Below are positions 41,721 through 50,231 of a stretch of DNA of 55,940 nt, one piece after another. Each line of letters opens with the position of its first letter. Position 1 is the first letter of the stretch. The position numbers and the translations under genes were made by a program. Source of the stretch: Devosia psychrophila (GTDB lineage: Bacteria > Pseudomonadota > Alphaproteobacteria > Rhizobiales > Devosiaceae); the NCBI RefSeq assembly GCF_000971275.1, contig NZ_LAPV01000085.1, positions 1-55,940 of the forward strand, read 5' to 3'. Below the pieces are notes generated by a model, which saw only the letters and a list, made by a program, of their open reading frames with translations, had not been told where the DNA came from and did not search any database.

Positions 41721-44266
41721 TGCGCCAGTTTCTGGCCGCAATTCGCATTGGCCTGCTCGACATGCGCGGCGATCTGCGCCGTTTCGTATTACTCGTGGTC
41801 TGCCTCGCCGTCGGCACCGCGCTGATTGCCGGTGTCAATTCCGTGGGCGCCAGCATTAGCCGCGCCATCGAATCCGGCGCAGCCGAGCTGATGGGCGGCG
41901 ATCTCGAACTGTCTCGCGCCGACCGCGTCGCCACTGCGGCTGAACTCGTTACCATGGCGACTTTCGGCAAGGTCACAGACACCGTCGATACCAATGTCCG
42001 CGCCGAGTCAGCTGCTGCCGACGCCTTCGTAGATCTTGCTGCCGTCGGCCCCGACTATCCCCTGCTGGGCAGCGTAGCCAGCCCGCAACTCACCGGCAGC
42101 ACCACCCTCGCCGACCTTTTGGACATCCGCGACGGCGTGCCTGGCGCACTGGTCGATGGTCTGCTGCTCGATCAACTGAAAATCCAAGTTGGCGATAGCT
42201 TCAGTCTCGGCGGCACCGATTTCCAAGCCCGAGGCATCCTCACCCGCCTGCCCGACGGCGCCGTCCGCGGCTTCCGCCTTGGCCTCACCACGCTGATTTC
42301 CGCCGAAGGCTTTGCCGGCGTTTCCGACCGCTCCTCGCCGCTGCCCGGTCTTGGCACCTGGTCGCGCTACAAAATCCTGCTGACGAGCGACGACACCGCC
42401 GCCGCGCGCCTGGCGCTGGATGACGCCTTCGCCAACACTGGCTGGACCATCCGCTCGGCCCGCGATGGCCTCGGCCAGATGGTGCGCTACTACGATTTGT
42501 TCATGCGCTTCCTCGTCATCGTCGGCCTCGGTTCGCTGCTGATCGGCGGCGTCAGCGTCTGGACCGGCATGCAGGCCTATATCGCCGAGCGCGCCAGCGT
42601 CATCGCCGTGCTGCGCTCGATGGGCGCCGGCCGCACCCGCATTTTCCTGCACTTCTTTGCCCAGGTGACCATGCTTGCCGCCGTCGGCGTCGGCATCGGC
42701 CTGCTCATCGGCGGCGGCGGTGCCTACCTGCTGCTGCCCTATGTCGGCCGCGCCGTTGGCATCGACCTGCTTCCCGCCCTGCATCTGCAGCCCCTGCTGG
42801 TCGCGGCCGGCGCCGGCTTCGTCACGGCCTTTGCATTTTCCTACCTGCCGCTGCAGCAGGCCCAGGCGATCCGACCAGTCTTGTTGTTCCGCTCCAAGGG
42901 CCTCTCCGCCCCACCGACCGACTGGCGCGCCTTGCTGCATTCCTGGCAGGTGCTGCCGTTAATAGCCGCGGCGATTGCCTTCTTCGTGCTCGCCTGGCTG
43001 ATGACCGGCGATAGCCAGCTGGTCCTGGCCTTCGGCTTCGCCAGCGCCGCTGCGGCCATCATCTTCCAGCTTTTCATCCACGCCATCCAGTGGGCGCTCC
43101 GCCACCTGCCAGAGCCACGCATCCTGCATTTGCGCCACGCGCTGCGCGCCATTTCCGGCTCCGGCCAGAATGCTGCCTCGGTCGTCGTCTCGGCCGGCAT
43201 GGCGCTGGCCATGTTGATCGTCGTGCTGGTGCTGCAGGCCAATATGCGCCAGGAATTCCTCGGCGCCTCGGCTTTTGATGCCCCAACGCTGGTGGCCTCC
43301 GACCTCTTCCCCGATGAGGTCGAAACGCTGCAAACCATGGCTGCCCCCGGCAGCAATATTACCCGCTTCATCTCAACTCCGATGCTGCGCGGCATGCTGA
43401 GCGAAGTTGGTGGCATCCCCGCCGCCGACGTCCGCACCCGCGGCCCCGAAGCAACCTTCCTCTTGGCCGGCGAAGTGCCCCTCACCTTCCGCGCCGAGCT
43501 GCCGGCGTCGTCCCGCGTCACCTCGGGCGAATGGTGGCCCGCCGACTATTCCGGACCCGGCCTCGTCTCGCTGCACCAGAGCCTGCGCTCCGGCCTCGGC
43601 GTCGATCTTGGTGACACGTTGACCTTCACCATGTTCGGCGAACCGGTCACGGTCACTGTCGCCAGCTTCCGCGATTATTCCTGGCAGGGCGGCATCGACT
43701 TCCTCGCCACCTTTTCGCCCGGGGTTATCGACGCTTACCCGACGACCTTGTTTGCCGCCGTCACCGCAGCGCCCGGCCAGGAAGACGCCGTCAAGCGCCA
43801 GCTTGCCACCGACCTGCCCGATATCCGCTTCATTGCCATCGGCGATACCCTCAAGCAGATCACCGATGCCCTGGCCCAGCTGTCCTTCGCGTCAGCGCTG
43901 GTGGGCGGCCTCGCCGTCGGCAATGGCCTGCTCGTCCTGATCGGCAGCCTCTCGACCGGCCGCCGCCAGCGCGAAGCCGATACCATCATCACCAAGGTGC
44001 TGGGCGGCACCCGCCGCACCCTGCTCGGCACGGCGTTTTTGCAATATCTGATCCTCGCCATCCTCGCCGCCATCCCCGCCACCATCCTGGGCGTCGGCGT
44101 CGGCTGGCTCGTCAGCATGGTCATGCTCAATGTCGATTTCACCCTCAACGCCAGAGTGCTCGGCGTCGTCCTCACCACCGCCATCCTGATCACCGCCCTG
44201 CTCGGCTCGCTCACCATCCTCCGCGCCGCCACGGCAAGACCGGCCCGACTGCTGCGTGACCTCTGA
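41720..44266 (+). CDS. ABC transporter permease, YbbP-like (FtsX fold)
   Basis: 848 residues. One N-terminal membrane helix (FVLLVVCLAVGTALIAGVNS) is followed by a large periplasmic domain. Two FtsX units of three helices each then appear, from FLVIVGLGSLLIGGVSVWTG and again from ASALVGGLAVGNGLLVLIGS, plus a further helix pair in the middle. About ten helices is the YbbP architecture. It pairs with the ATPase encoded just upstream (stop and start share one base). It extends from periplasm through the inner membrane. In E. coli ybbAP lies beside tesA; no thioesterase is near here. Confidence 0.92.
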   Translation: MRQFLAAIRIGLLDMRGDLRRFVLLVVCLAVGTALIAGVNSVGASISRAIESGAAELMGGDLELSRADRVATAAELVTMATFGKVTDTVDTNVRAESAAADAFVDLAAVGPDYPLLGSVASPQLTGSTTLADLLDIRDGVPGALVDGLLLDQLKIQVGDSFSLGGTDFQARGILTRLPDGAVRGFRLGLTTLISAEGFAGVSDRSSPLPGLGTWSRYKILLTSDDTAAARLALDDAFANTGWTIRSARDGLGQMVRYYDLFMRFLVIVGLGSLLIGGVSVWTGMQAYIAERASVIAVLRSMGAGRTRIFLHFFAQVTMLAAVGVGIGLLIGGGGAYLLLPYVGRAVGIDLLPALHLQPLLVAAGAGFVTAFAFSYLPLQQAQAIRPVLLFRSKGLSAPPTDWRALLHSWQVLPLIAAAIAFFVLAWLMTGDSQLVLAFGFASAAAAIIFQLFIHAIQWALRHLPEPRILHLRHALRAISGSGQNAASVVVSAGMALAMLIVVLVLQANMRQEFLGASAFDAPTLVASDLFPDEVETLQTMAAPGSNITRFISTPMLRGMLSEVGGIPAADVRTRGPEATFLLAGEVPLTFRAELPASSRVTSGEWWPADYSGPGLVSLHQSLRSGLGVDLGDTLTFTMFGEPVTVTVASFRDYSWQGGIDFLATFSPGVIDAYPTTLFAAVTAAPGQEDAVKRQLATDLPDIRFIAIGDTLKQITDALAQLSFASALVGGLAVGNGLLVLIGSLSTGRRQREADTIITKVLGGTRRTLLGTAFLQYLILAILAAIPATILGVGVGWLVSMVMLNVDFTLNARVLGVVLTTAILITALLGSLTILRAATARPARLLRDL

Positions 44267-44271
44267 ACGAA

Positions 44272-44304
44272 AACGGCGCCCGGACCCCAGGGTCCGAGCG
44301 CCGC
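44272..44304. terminator. Terminator between the permease gene and the 44326-44652 gene
   Basis: GGCGCCCGGACCC, loop CA, GGGTCCGAGCGCC: a long stem with one mismatch. On the minus strand GTTTTCGTTC follows, so it ends the minus-strand gene; it may also stop readthrough from the permease gene. Confidence 0.8.
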
Positions 44305-44325
44305 ACTTAGTTGAAGCAGGCCAGC

Positions 44326-44652
44326 TTAGTTGGTGAAGCGGAACACCGACAATTCGCAGACATTGTTGGCCGTCGAGGTGACCTTGGCTCCGTCCTCGAA
44401 CACCGCGAGGAAGTCATATTTGCAATAACCGCTGCCGTCATCGATGTTGATCGTGACCGTGCCGCCGGCCGGCAAGACGTTTTTGCCCAGGATATCTTCC
44501 TCCCAGGACTTGCTACCGGTGTTCGACGCGTAGAATTCCTGGATCGTGTAGTTCGATTCATTGACGATCTGCACCCGGCGATCAAGCGCCTGGGCGTTTG
44601 TCACCCCAACCGCAAACAGCGCAAGCACAGCAGTTGTCAAAATTTTCTTCAT
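44326..44652 (-). CDS. Small secreted protein of unknown function
   Basis: 108 residues from the ATG at 44652, preceded by AGGGGAG. A signal peptide (MKKILTTAVLALFAVGVTNA) precedes a compact domain: VQIVNESNYTIQEFYASNTG, SWEEDILGKNVLPAGGTVTI and NIDDGSGYCKYDFLAVFEDG, with a final cysteine in NVCELSVFRF. The alternating strands and two cysteines suggest a small beta-sandwich with a disulfide. The same overall style is common in Hyphomicrobiales secreted proteins, but I know no function. Confidence 0.75.
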   Translation of the reverse strand: MKKILTTAVLALFAVGVTNAQALDRRVQIVNESNYTIQEFYASNTGSKSWEEDILGKNVLPAGGTVTINIDDGSGYCKYDFLAVFEDGAKVTSTANNVCELSVFRFTN

Positions 44653-44806
44653 AATCTCCCCTAACGCGTCCCATAGTCCCACCATCAAATAAAACGCCCC
44701 GCGTTGCTTTGGCAATGGGATTCCCAACAAACAGCGATCACGCTTTAAACTTGTGGTTAGCGCTGACGGGCTGTCCTTACGAGAGGCTCCCACATCCGGG
44801 CCAAAC

Positions 44807-44994
44807 AACCCCCACCCTTATATCCCTCCCCACGAGGGGGAGGGAGACAACGAACACGGATATTTGGCCTAGCGCCTCCCTCCCCTGAATGGGCTTCGAG
44901 CCGTCCCGTAGGGCAAATCGCTTCAGTGAAGCGACTAGAGGTGCGAAGGCCATGAGAACTATGCTCGAATGGCTAGGAATGAGGGTGGGGTGAT
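44807..44994. repeat. R1 palindromic element, copy F, interrupted by a nested insert
   Basis: The left half (AACCCCCACCCTTATATCCC onward) and right end (GAATGAGGGTGGGGTGATGG) match copy E. In the right half, after TGAATGGG, copy E continues GAGGGAATGAGG; here about 81 bases intervene before GAATGAGG. The region 44653-45164 otherwise shows no gene. Confidence 0.85.
44894..44974 (+). mobile_element. Nested insert element, copy 1 (about 81 bp, within R1 copy F)
   Basis: Starts CTTCGAGCCGTCCCGTAGGG and ends ATGCTCGAATGGCT. The end rule TTCGAGC/GCTCGAA gives a short terminal inverted repeat. Inside, ATCGCTTC...GAAGCGA (44917-44933) is a hairpin. The same element interrupts R1 copy G at 48920-48999. 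It has no coding capacity, so it would move through a helper or by recombination. Confidence 0.75.
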
Positions 44995-45164
44995 GGGCGC
45001 CACCGAGGCTTGGGCATCGAACGCCGATGCCCCCACTCAACTCTGTGACTTGCCCAAACCCCATGTCCCCGAATCGCCATCGTCGGTGCTAACACTCGCT
45101 CATCCATTCGTACTCACGCGTGCCACCAATCCTCCGGGACGTGTCCACCCGATCCGGAGACTTG

Positions 45165-46673
45165 ATGAAGGTAGCAATCGACATGGGCGCAACGACGGGC
45201 GCCGTGCCCGCGACGCTCGATCTCGAAGAGCTCCTCGCCACGCGTCTGCTGGTGCAGGGCAATTCGGGCTCCGGCAAGTCGCACCTGCTGCGCCGCCTGC
45301 TCGAACAGTCCGCCCCCTGGGTGCAGCAGTGCATCATCGATCCCGAAGGCGATTTCACCACTCTGTCGGAAAAATTCGGCCACACCGTTGTCGACGCCAC
45401 CCGTACCGAAGCCGAGTTGACCCGCATCGCCGCCCGCGTCCGCCAGCATCGCGTCTCGGTCGTGCTCAATCTCGAAGGCCTGGACGTCGAACAGCAAATG
45501 CGCGCCGCTGCCGCCTTCCTTGGCGGCATGTTCGATGCCGATCGCGACTTCTGGTACCCGGTGCTCGTCGTCGTCGATGAAGCCCAGCTGTTCGCCCCAG
45601 CCGCTGCCGGTGAAGTCTCCGACGAAGCGCGCAAACTGTCGCTCGGCGCCATGACCAACCTGATGTGCCGCGGCCGCAAGCGTGGCCTGGCCGGCGTCAT
45701 CGCTACCCAGCGCCTCGCCAAGCTGGCGAAAAACGTCGCCGCTGAAGCCTCCAACTTCCTGATGGGCCGCACATTCCTTGATATCGATATGGCCCGCGCC
45801 GCCGATCTGCTCGGCATGGAAAAGCGCACCGCCGAACAGTTCCGCGACCTGGCCCGCGGCCATTTCATCGCCCTCGGCCCGGCCATTTCCCGCCGCCCCA
45901 TGCCGGTCACCATCGGCACCGTCGAAACTTCGGCCCGCTCATCGAGCCCCAAACTAATGCCCTTTGAAGCGCCGCTAGACGCCGCCGACCTGATCTTCAC
46001 CGCCGACCCCGACGAGGCCATCCGCCCTGTGGTGCGCCGCGCCGCGCCGCCACCACCGCCCTCGACCAATGATCTGCTGGCCCAGCTCAGCCGCGCCCGC
46101 CCGCCGGCCGAGGAAGCGCCCGTCTCCCTTTTTCCCGAGATCGACGAAGCCGAGCGCGACGCCCAGATCGATGCGATCATGGCCGAACTGCTCGGCGATC
46201 CCGACGCCAGCTTCCGCACCATCGCCGTGCTGTATCAGGATTTCCTGGTCCGCTGCCGCATCCGCCGCGTCCCGGGCGAGCCACCGGCGCTACCCGCCTT
46301 CAAGCGCCGCCTTGCCGTGGCGCGCGTCGCCCCCGATATCGAGACCGCCCAGTCCGACGGTTGGCAGCAGGCGTTGACGATGTCCGCGACGCTCAGCGAT
46401 GACGTGCAGGGCGTCTTCCTGGTGCTGGCGCAAGCCGCTCTGAGCGCAGCGCCTTGCCCCTCTGACGCCACCCTCGCCCGCCTCTACGGCACCCACTCCG
46501 CCAGCCGCGCCCGCCGCCTGCTGACCTGGTTCGAAGAACGCGGACTTCTGGTCGTCCGCCTCGACTTCCGCCAAAACCGCGTCGTCGCCTTCCCCGACCT
46601 CAACGCCGAAACCGCCCCCGGAAACCCCAACGGCCCAGACATGCTGGCCGAAGAACGCGGCGCCGCGGAGTAA
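45165..46673 (+). CDS. HerA/DUF87-type P-loop ATPase of unknown role
   Basis: 502 residues from ATG 45165 (GGAGA upstream). The Walker A GNSGSGKSHLLRRLLEQ is at about residue 33, preceded by LLVQGNSG. Then come IIDPEGDFTTLSEKFGH (the DUF87 block), Walker B LVVVDEAQLF and an arginine-finger region with GRKRGLAGVIATQRLAKLAK, all typical of HerA-like hexameric translocases. A proline-rich linker (about 300-320) leads to a C-terminal domain of about 180 residues resembling a winged helix (LARLYGTHSASRARRLLTWF). No nuclease (NurA or Sir2 type) is next to it. Its partners and DNA or protein substrate are unknown. Confidence 0.82.
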   Translation: MKVAIDMGATTGAVPATLDLEELLATRLLVQGNSGSGKSHLLRRLLEQSAPWVQQCIIDPEGDFTTLSEKFGHTVVDATRTEAELTRIAARVRQHRVSVVLNLEGLDVEQQMRAAAAFLGGMFDADRDFWYPVLVVVDEAQLFAPAAAGEVSDEARKLSLGAMTNLMCRGRKRGLAGVIATQRLAKLAKNVAAEASNFLMGRTFLDIDMARAADLLGMEKRTAEQFRDLARGHFIALGPAISRRPMPVTIGTVETSARSSSPKLMPFEAPLDAADLIFTADPDEAIRPVVRRAAPPPPPSTNDLLAQLSRARPPAEEAPVSLFPEIDEAERDAQIDAIMAELLGDPDASFRTIAVLYQDFLVRCRIRRVPGEPPALPAFKRRLAVARVAPDIETAQSDGWQQALTMSATLSDDVQGVFLVLAQAALSAAPCPSDATLARLYGTHSASRARRLLTWFEERGLLVVRLDFRQNRVVAFPDLNAETAPGNPNGPDMLAEERGAAE

Positions 46674-46705
46674 CCTTCTGTTGGCGCAAAGTCTTCAGTC
46701 GACCC

Positions 46706-46846
46706 CCTCCCCCGTCGAGGGGGAGGTGCCGCGCGGTGCTCATGGCATAATCTCATCCCACCACTGCCGTCACCCTCGGGCTTGACCCGAGGGCCCTACA
46801 CTTGCCGAACCCGAAAATGAAACACCCCCGGACAAGTCCGAGGGTG
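46706..46846. repeat. Two palindromic units after the HerA-like gene (R1 copy H and a CCCTCGGG pair)
   Basis: 46706-46726 is the R1 hairpin CCTCCCCCGTCGAGGGGGAG. 46771-46846 holds CACCCTCGGGCTTGACCCGA and, inverted, CGGACAAGTCCGAGGGTG. The latter pair also folds locally. The gap 46674-46872 is between two convergent genes and both units can terminate transcription. Confidence 0.75.
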
Positions 46847-46872
46847 CAAATTTGTGCAGTGCGTGGAAGCGC

Positions 46873-48378
46873 TCAATCGTCCTCCACAAACACCTCTTTC
46901 CGTTTCCGCCGAATACTCGGCAACACTGCGATCACCACCGCCAGCACCGCCAGTCCCAGCAGGGTCGCCGAGATCGGCCGGGTGATGAACACTGTCGCAT
47001 CGCCGCGCGAAATGATCATCGCCCGCCGCAGGTGCTCTTCCAGCAATGGCCCCAGAACGAAGCCCAGCAGCAGCGGCGCCGGCTCGCAGCCGAACCGCAT
47101 CAGCACATAACCAAGCACGCCGAAAAACGCGATCGCATAGACGTCGTAGATATTCTGGTTGATCGAATAACACCCGATGCAGGCGAACAGCACGATGGCC
47201 GGAAACAGCGCCCGATAGGGGATCGACAACAGCTTCACCCACAGCCCGATCAGCGGCAGGTTGAGCAGTACCAGCATCACATTGCCGATCCACATCGAGG
47301 CGATGATGCCCCAGAACAGCGCCGGCTGGTCGTTGATCACATTGGGGCCGGGCGTGATGCCCTGCAGGATGAACGCACCCACCATCAGCGCCATCACCGG
47401 ATGGGCCGGAATACCCAGCGTCATCAGCGGAATAAACGACGTCTGCGCCGCGGCATTATTCGCCGATTCCGGCCCCGCCACGCCCTCGATGGCCCCATGA
47501 CCAAACTCTTCGGGGTGCTTGCTCAGCCGCTTTTCCGCTGAGTATGAGGCAAATGACGCGAGGATATGTCCGCCGCCCGGCAGGATGCCGAGCACCGAGC
47601 CCAGCGCCGTGCCGCGCAGCACCGGCGCGATGATCCGCTTGAAGTCGTCCTTGGTCAGCCACAGGTTCTTGACCGCTTTCACCATCACGTCGCGGCCTTT
47701 TTCGTTCTCGAGATTGCGCAGGATTTCGGCCACGCCGAACACACCCACCGCCACCGAAACGAAGTTCAGCCCCGAATATAGCTCGCGCACCCCCATCGTG
47801 AAGCGCGGCTGGCCGGTATAAATATCCTGCCCCACCATGCCGAGCAGCAGCCCCAGTACGATCATGCCCAAGGCCTTGAGGATGGAGCCATGCGCCAGCG
47901 CAATCGACATCAGCAGGCCCAGCACGATCAGCGCGAAATATTCCGGCGCCCCGAAATTGAGCGCCGCTCGCGCAAGGGGCGGCGCAAAAAACGCCAGCAG
48001 CAGCGTGCCCACCGTACCGGCAAAAAACGAGCCCAGGGCCGCCGTGGCCAGCGCCGGACCAGCACGGCCCTTCTTGGCCATCTCGTAGCCGTCGATCGCC
48101 GTCACCGCCGAGGAACTCTCCCCCGGCAGGTTGATCAGGATGGCCGTGGTCGAGCCACCGTATTGCGCGCCGTAATAAATACCGGCCAGCATGATCAGCG
48201 CGCCGGCCGGCGACAGTGAAAAGGTGATCGGCAACAGCATGGCGATGGTCGCGGTTGGCCCGATGCCGGGCAGCACGCCGACCAGCGTGCCCAGCAGCAC
48301 GCCGATGAAACAATAAAGGATATTCATCGGGTCGAGAGCGACCGAAAACCCCAGGCTAAGCGAAGCAATCATGTCCAT
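46873..48378 (-). CDS. tctA: Tripartite tricarboxylate transporter large permease, TctA family
   Basis: 501 residues with about twelve membrane helices. Signature stretches: LLGTLVGVLPGIGPTATIAM near the N-terminus, IYYGAQYGGSTTAILINLPG and later GIPAHPVMALMVGAFILQGI with GPNVINDQPALFWGIIASMW. The conserved GIGPT and GxS motifs are those of TctA. It imports a carboxylate (citrate-like or another organic acid) delivered by TctC. It is the last gene of tctCBA and starts nine bases after the tctB stop with TAGGAG. Confidence 0.95.
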   Translation of the reverse strand: MDMIASLSLGFSVALDPMNILYCFIGVLLGTLVGVLPGIGPTATIAMLLPITFSLSPAGALIMLAGIYYGAQYGGSTTAILINLPGESSSAVTAIDGYEMAKKGRAGPALATAALGSFFAGTVGTLLLAFFAPPLARAALNFGAPEYFALIVLGLLMSIALAHGSILKALGMIVLGLLLGMVGQDIYTGQPRFTMGVRELYSGLNFVSVAVGVFGVAEILRNLENEKGRDVMVKAVKNLWLTKDDFKRIIAPVLRGTALGSVLGILPGGGHILASFASYSAEKRLSKHPEEFGHGAIEGVAGPESANNAAAQTSFIPLMTLGIPAHPVMALMVGAFILQGITPGPNVINDQPALFWGIIASMWIGNVMLVLLNLPLIGLWVKLLSIPYRALFPAIVLFACIGCYSINQNIYDVYAIAFFGVLGYVLMRFGCEPAPLLLGFVLGPLLEEHLRRAMIISRGDATVFITRPISATLLGLAVLAVVIAVLPSIRRKRKEVFVEDD

Positions 48379-48387
48379 TTTGCGCTC

Positions 48388-48852
48388 CTACATCCCGAGC
48401 CAGGGGCCGAACCACGGCACGCTCATGCCAAGTCCGATAACGAAAATCAGGGTACACATCACGGTCAGCGTGATGGCGAGAAGCACGGCAAACAACGGCG
48501 AGTTCAGCCTGCTCGACAGCGCCGCCGCAAAGCTCGAGACAAACACCACCGGCACGAAGCCAAGCCCGCGAATGGTGGCGCCAAAAAACATCACCACCCC
48601 GATAATCAGTCCGATGCCACGCCACGACGGCGTGAACCGTTCGTCGGTGTCCGGCTTCTTCCAGCCGCCCGCCGCCACCACAATCCCGAGCCCGGTCAGC
48701 ACCGCCCCAAGGAACAGCGGCATAAACCCCGGCCCCATTCGAAACGCCGTGCCCACCTCATAGGTCAGCGCCTCAAGCGCAAAATAAGCCCCCGCCACGA
48801 CAAAGATGCCGCCCGACACGAGGTCCTTGGTCGAAAAATACGAGACCGCCAT
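48388..48852 (-). CDS. tctB: Tripartite tricarboxylate transporter small permease, TctB family
   Basis: 154 residues from the ATG at 48852 (GGGGAGGG upstream). Four membrane helices: LVSGGIFVVAGAYFALEALT, MPLFLGAVLTGLGIVVAAGG, IGLIIGVVMFFGATIRGLGF and LFAVLLAITLTVMCTLIFVI. YEVGTAFRMGPGFMPL between the first two is the TctB hallmark. It partners TctA in the membrane. Confidence 0.92.
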   Translation of the reverse strand: MAVSYFSTKDLVSGGIFVVAGAYFALEALTYEVGTAFRMGPGFMPLFLGAVLTGLGIVVAAGGWKKPDTDERFTPSWRGIGLIIGVVMFFGATIRGLGFVPVVFVSSFAAALSSRLNSPLFAVLLAITLTVMCTLIFVIGLGMSVPWFGPWLGM

Positions 48853-48900
48853 CGATCCCTCCCCGAATGTTATTGCTGCTTGAGCACGATGACCCAGTCG

Positions 48901-49080
48901 ACACCCTCCCCCTTGCGGGCTTCGAGCCGGCCGTAGGCAAAATCGCTGCATTGCAGCGATTTTAGGTGAGAAGGCCATGAGAGCTATGCTCGAATGGCTG
49001 GTCAGGGAGGGGGGCGTTTAGCCCCAATATTCGGGCTAAACCCCACCCCCTCCTAGCCTCCCCCGTCGAGGGGGAGGTAC
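48901..49080. repeat. R1 palindromic element, copy G, interrupted by a nested insert; between tctC and tctB
   Basis: Outer parts match copy I (52192-52300): CACCCTCCCCCTTGCGGG on the left, GTCAGGGAGGGGGGCG and CCTCCCCCGTCGAGGGGGAG on the right. Where copy I has AAGG, copy G carries about 81 extra bases. The element sits in the middle of the tctCBA operon. Confidence 0.85.
48920..48999 (+). mobile_element. Nested insert element, copy 2 (about 81 bp, within R1 copy G)
   Basis: Starts CTTCGAGCCGGCCGTAGGC and ends ATGCTCGAATGGCT, as in copy 1. The internal stem reads AAAATCGCTGCA/TTGCAGCGATTTT. Compared with copy 1, CTTC/GAAG is replaced by CTGC/GCAG, so pairing is kept while sequence changes. 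It shares AAGGCCATGAGA and CTATGCTCGAATGGCT with copy 1. Confidence 0.75.
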
Positions 49081-49126
49081 CGCGCAGTGGGCGTGGCAAA
49101 ATCAAGCCAGCGCCCACCAGCCAGTC

Positions 49127-50107
49127 TTAGTCCGCGTAAACCCCAGCAGCCTCGATGACGCCCTTCCACAGTGCGATCTGGCTGGTCAGCAACTCTGTCA
49201 GCGCAGCCGGCGTAGCTTCCGCAGCTGTAACCGGCACAGTCCCCAGTTCGGCAAACCGGCTGATCACCGTCTCATCGGTCAGCGCCTTCTGCAGCGCCGC
49301 TTCGAGCTTGGTGATGATCGCCGCATCGGTCCCAGCCGGAGCATACAGCCCGTGCCACACGCCGATCTGCAGGTCCAAGCCGCCTTCAGCCGTGGTCGGC
49401 AGGTCCGGTAGGTTTCCCAAGCGCGCGGCCGTGGTCACGGCATAGGCCTTCACTTCGCCGGCCTGGATCTGGCTGGTGGTATTGGTGCTCTGGTCGCAGA
49501 TCATGTCGATCTGGCCGCCGATGATGTCGGTCATTGCCGGGCCAGCACCCTGATAGGGCACTGTGGTCATCTGCGTATCCAGCGCATCCATCAGCAGCAT
49601 GCCGCAGAGCTGGCTCGCCGAACCGATACCGGCATGGGCATAGGTGACGTTCTCGCCATTGGCCTTGATGTAATCCATCAGTTCGGCCAGCGTCGTCGGC
49701 TCGAAATCCTTCTTCGCCACCAGCGTCATCGGCACCGAGGTGATCAGCCCGATCGGCGCAAAGTCCACGGTCGGATCATACGGCAGGCTGCGATACAGGG
49801 TCGGCGCGGTCGACATACCGATATGATGCAGCAGCAGCGTATAACCATCGGCCTGGGCCGTCGCGACCTGACCGGCACCCAGCGTGCCACCGGCGCCGCC
49901 GACATTCTGCACCACCACCTGCTGGCCGAGGTCCTGGCTCATCACTTCGGCGATCAGGCGCGCCACCGTATCAGTCGGGCCACCAGCCGAGAACGGCACC
50001 ACGACGGTGATCGGCTTGGTTGGATAGTCCTGCGCCAGCACAGTGCCAGAAAATGCCAAGCCTGCAGCCAGCATGCTTGCGGCTAAAGTAACCGTGTTCT
50101 TGTTCAT
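49127..50107 (-). CDS. tctC: Tripartite tricarboxylate transporter substrate-binding protein, TctC family
   Basis: 326 residues from the ATG at 50107, preceded by GGAGGACAAT. A signal peptide (NTVTLAASMLAAGLAFSGTV, cleaved after LAQ) precedes YPTKPITVVVPFSAGGPTDT, the classic Bug/TctC start. QVVVQNVGGAGGTLGAGQVA follows and positions the carboxylate. YAHAGIGSASQLCGMLL and later ADLPTTAEGGL-type sequence agree. It is the periplasmic receptor for TctAB. Transcription probably starts at the sigma-54 promoter 50165-50181. The distance to tctB (274 bases with an R1 element) may favour excess TctC. Confidence 0.95.
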   Translation of the reverse strand: MNKNTVTLAASMLAAGLAFSGTVLAQDYPTKPITVVVPFSAGGPTDTVARLIAEVMSQDLGQQVVVQNVGGAGGTLGAGQVATAQADGYTLLLHHIGMSTAPTLYRSLPYDPTVDFAPIGLITSVPMTLVAKKDFEPTTLAELMDYIKANGENVTYAHAGIGSASQLCGMLLMDALDTQMTTVPYQGAGPAMTDIIGGQIDMICDQSTNTTSQIQAGEVKAYAVTTAARLGNLPDLPTTAEGGLDLQIGVWHGLYAPAGTDAAIITKLEAALQKALTDETVISRFAELGTVPVTAAEATPAALTELLTSQIALWKGVIEAAGVYAD

Positions 50108-50164
50108 ATTGTCCTCCGGATTGCTAAGGATGCCGGCTCCCCGCCGCATCCATGCCTTCAGCAT

Positions 50165-50181
50165 TGCAAACCCCGTGCCAA
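50165..50181 (-). promoter_or_regulatory. Sigma-54 promoter of tctCBA
   Basis: The minus strand reads TTGGCACGGGGTTTGCA, a full match to the -24/-12 consensus TTGGCACGRNNNTTGCW. The predicted start of transcription is near 50155, giving a leader of about 48 bases before tctC. The neighbouring operon encodes a sigma-54-dependent activator, which supports use. Confidence 0.9.
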
Positions 50182-50231
50182 GTGAAAAACGCAAGGCAGA
50201 TATGCAGTTCGCCCGGAGCGTGTTAGCACGT

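Noticed and set aside
49116..49130. 15-base match between the tctC 3' end region and the direct repeat near 1275-1289
   Set aside because: A match of this length is expected by chance in a window of this size and no flanking similarity follows.
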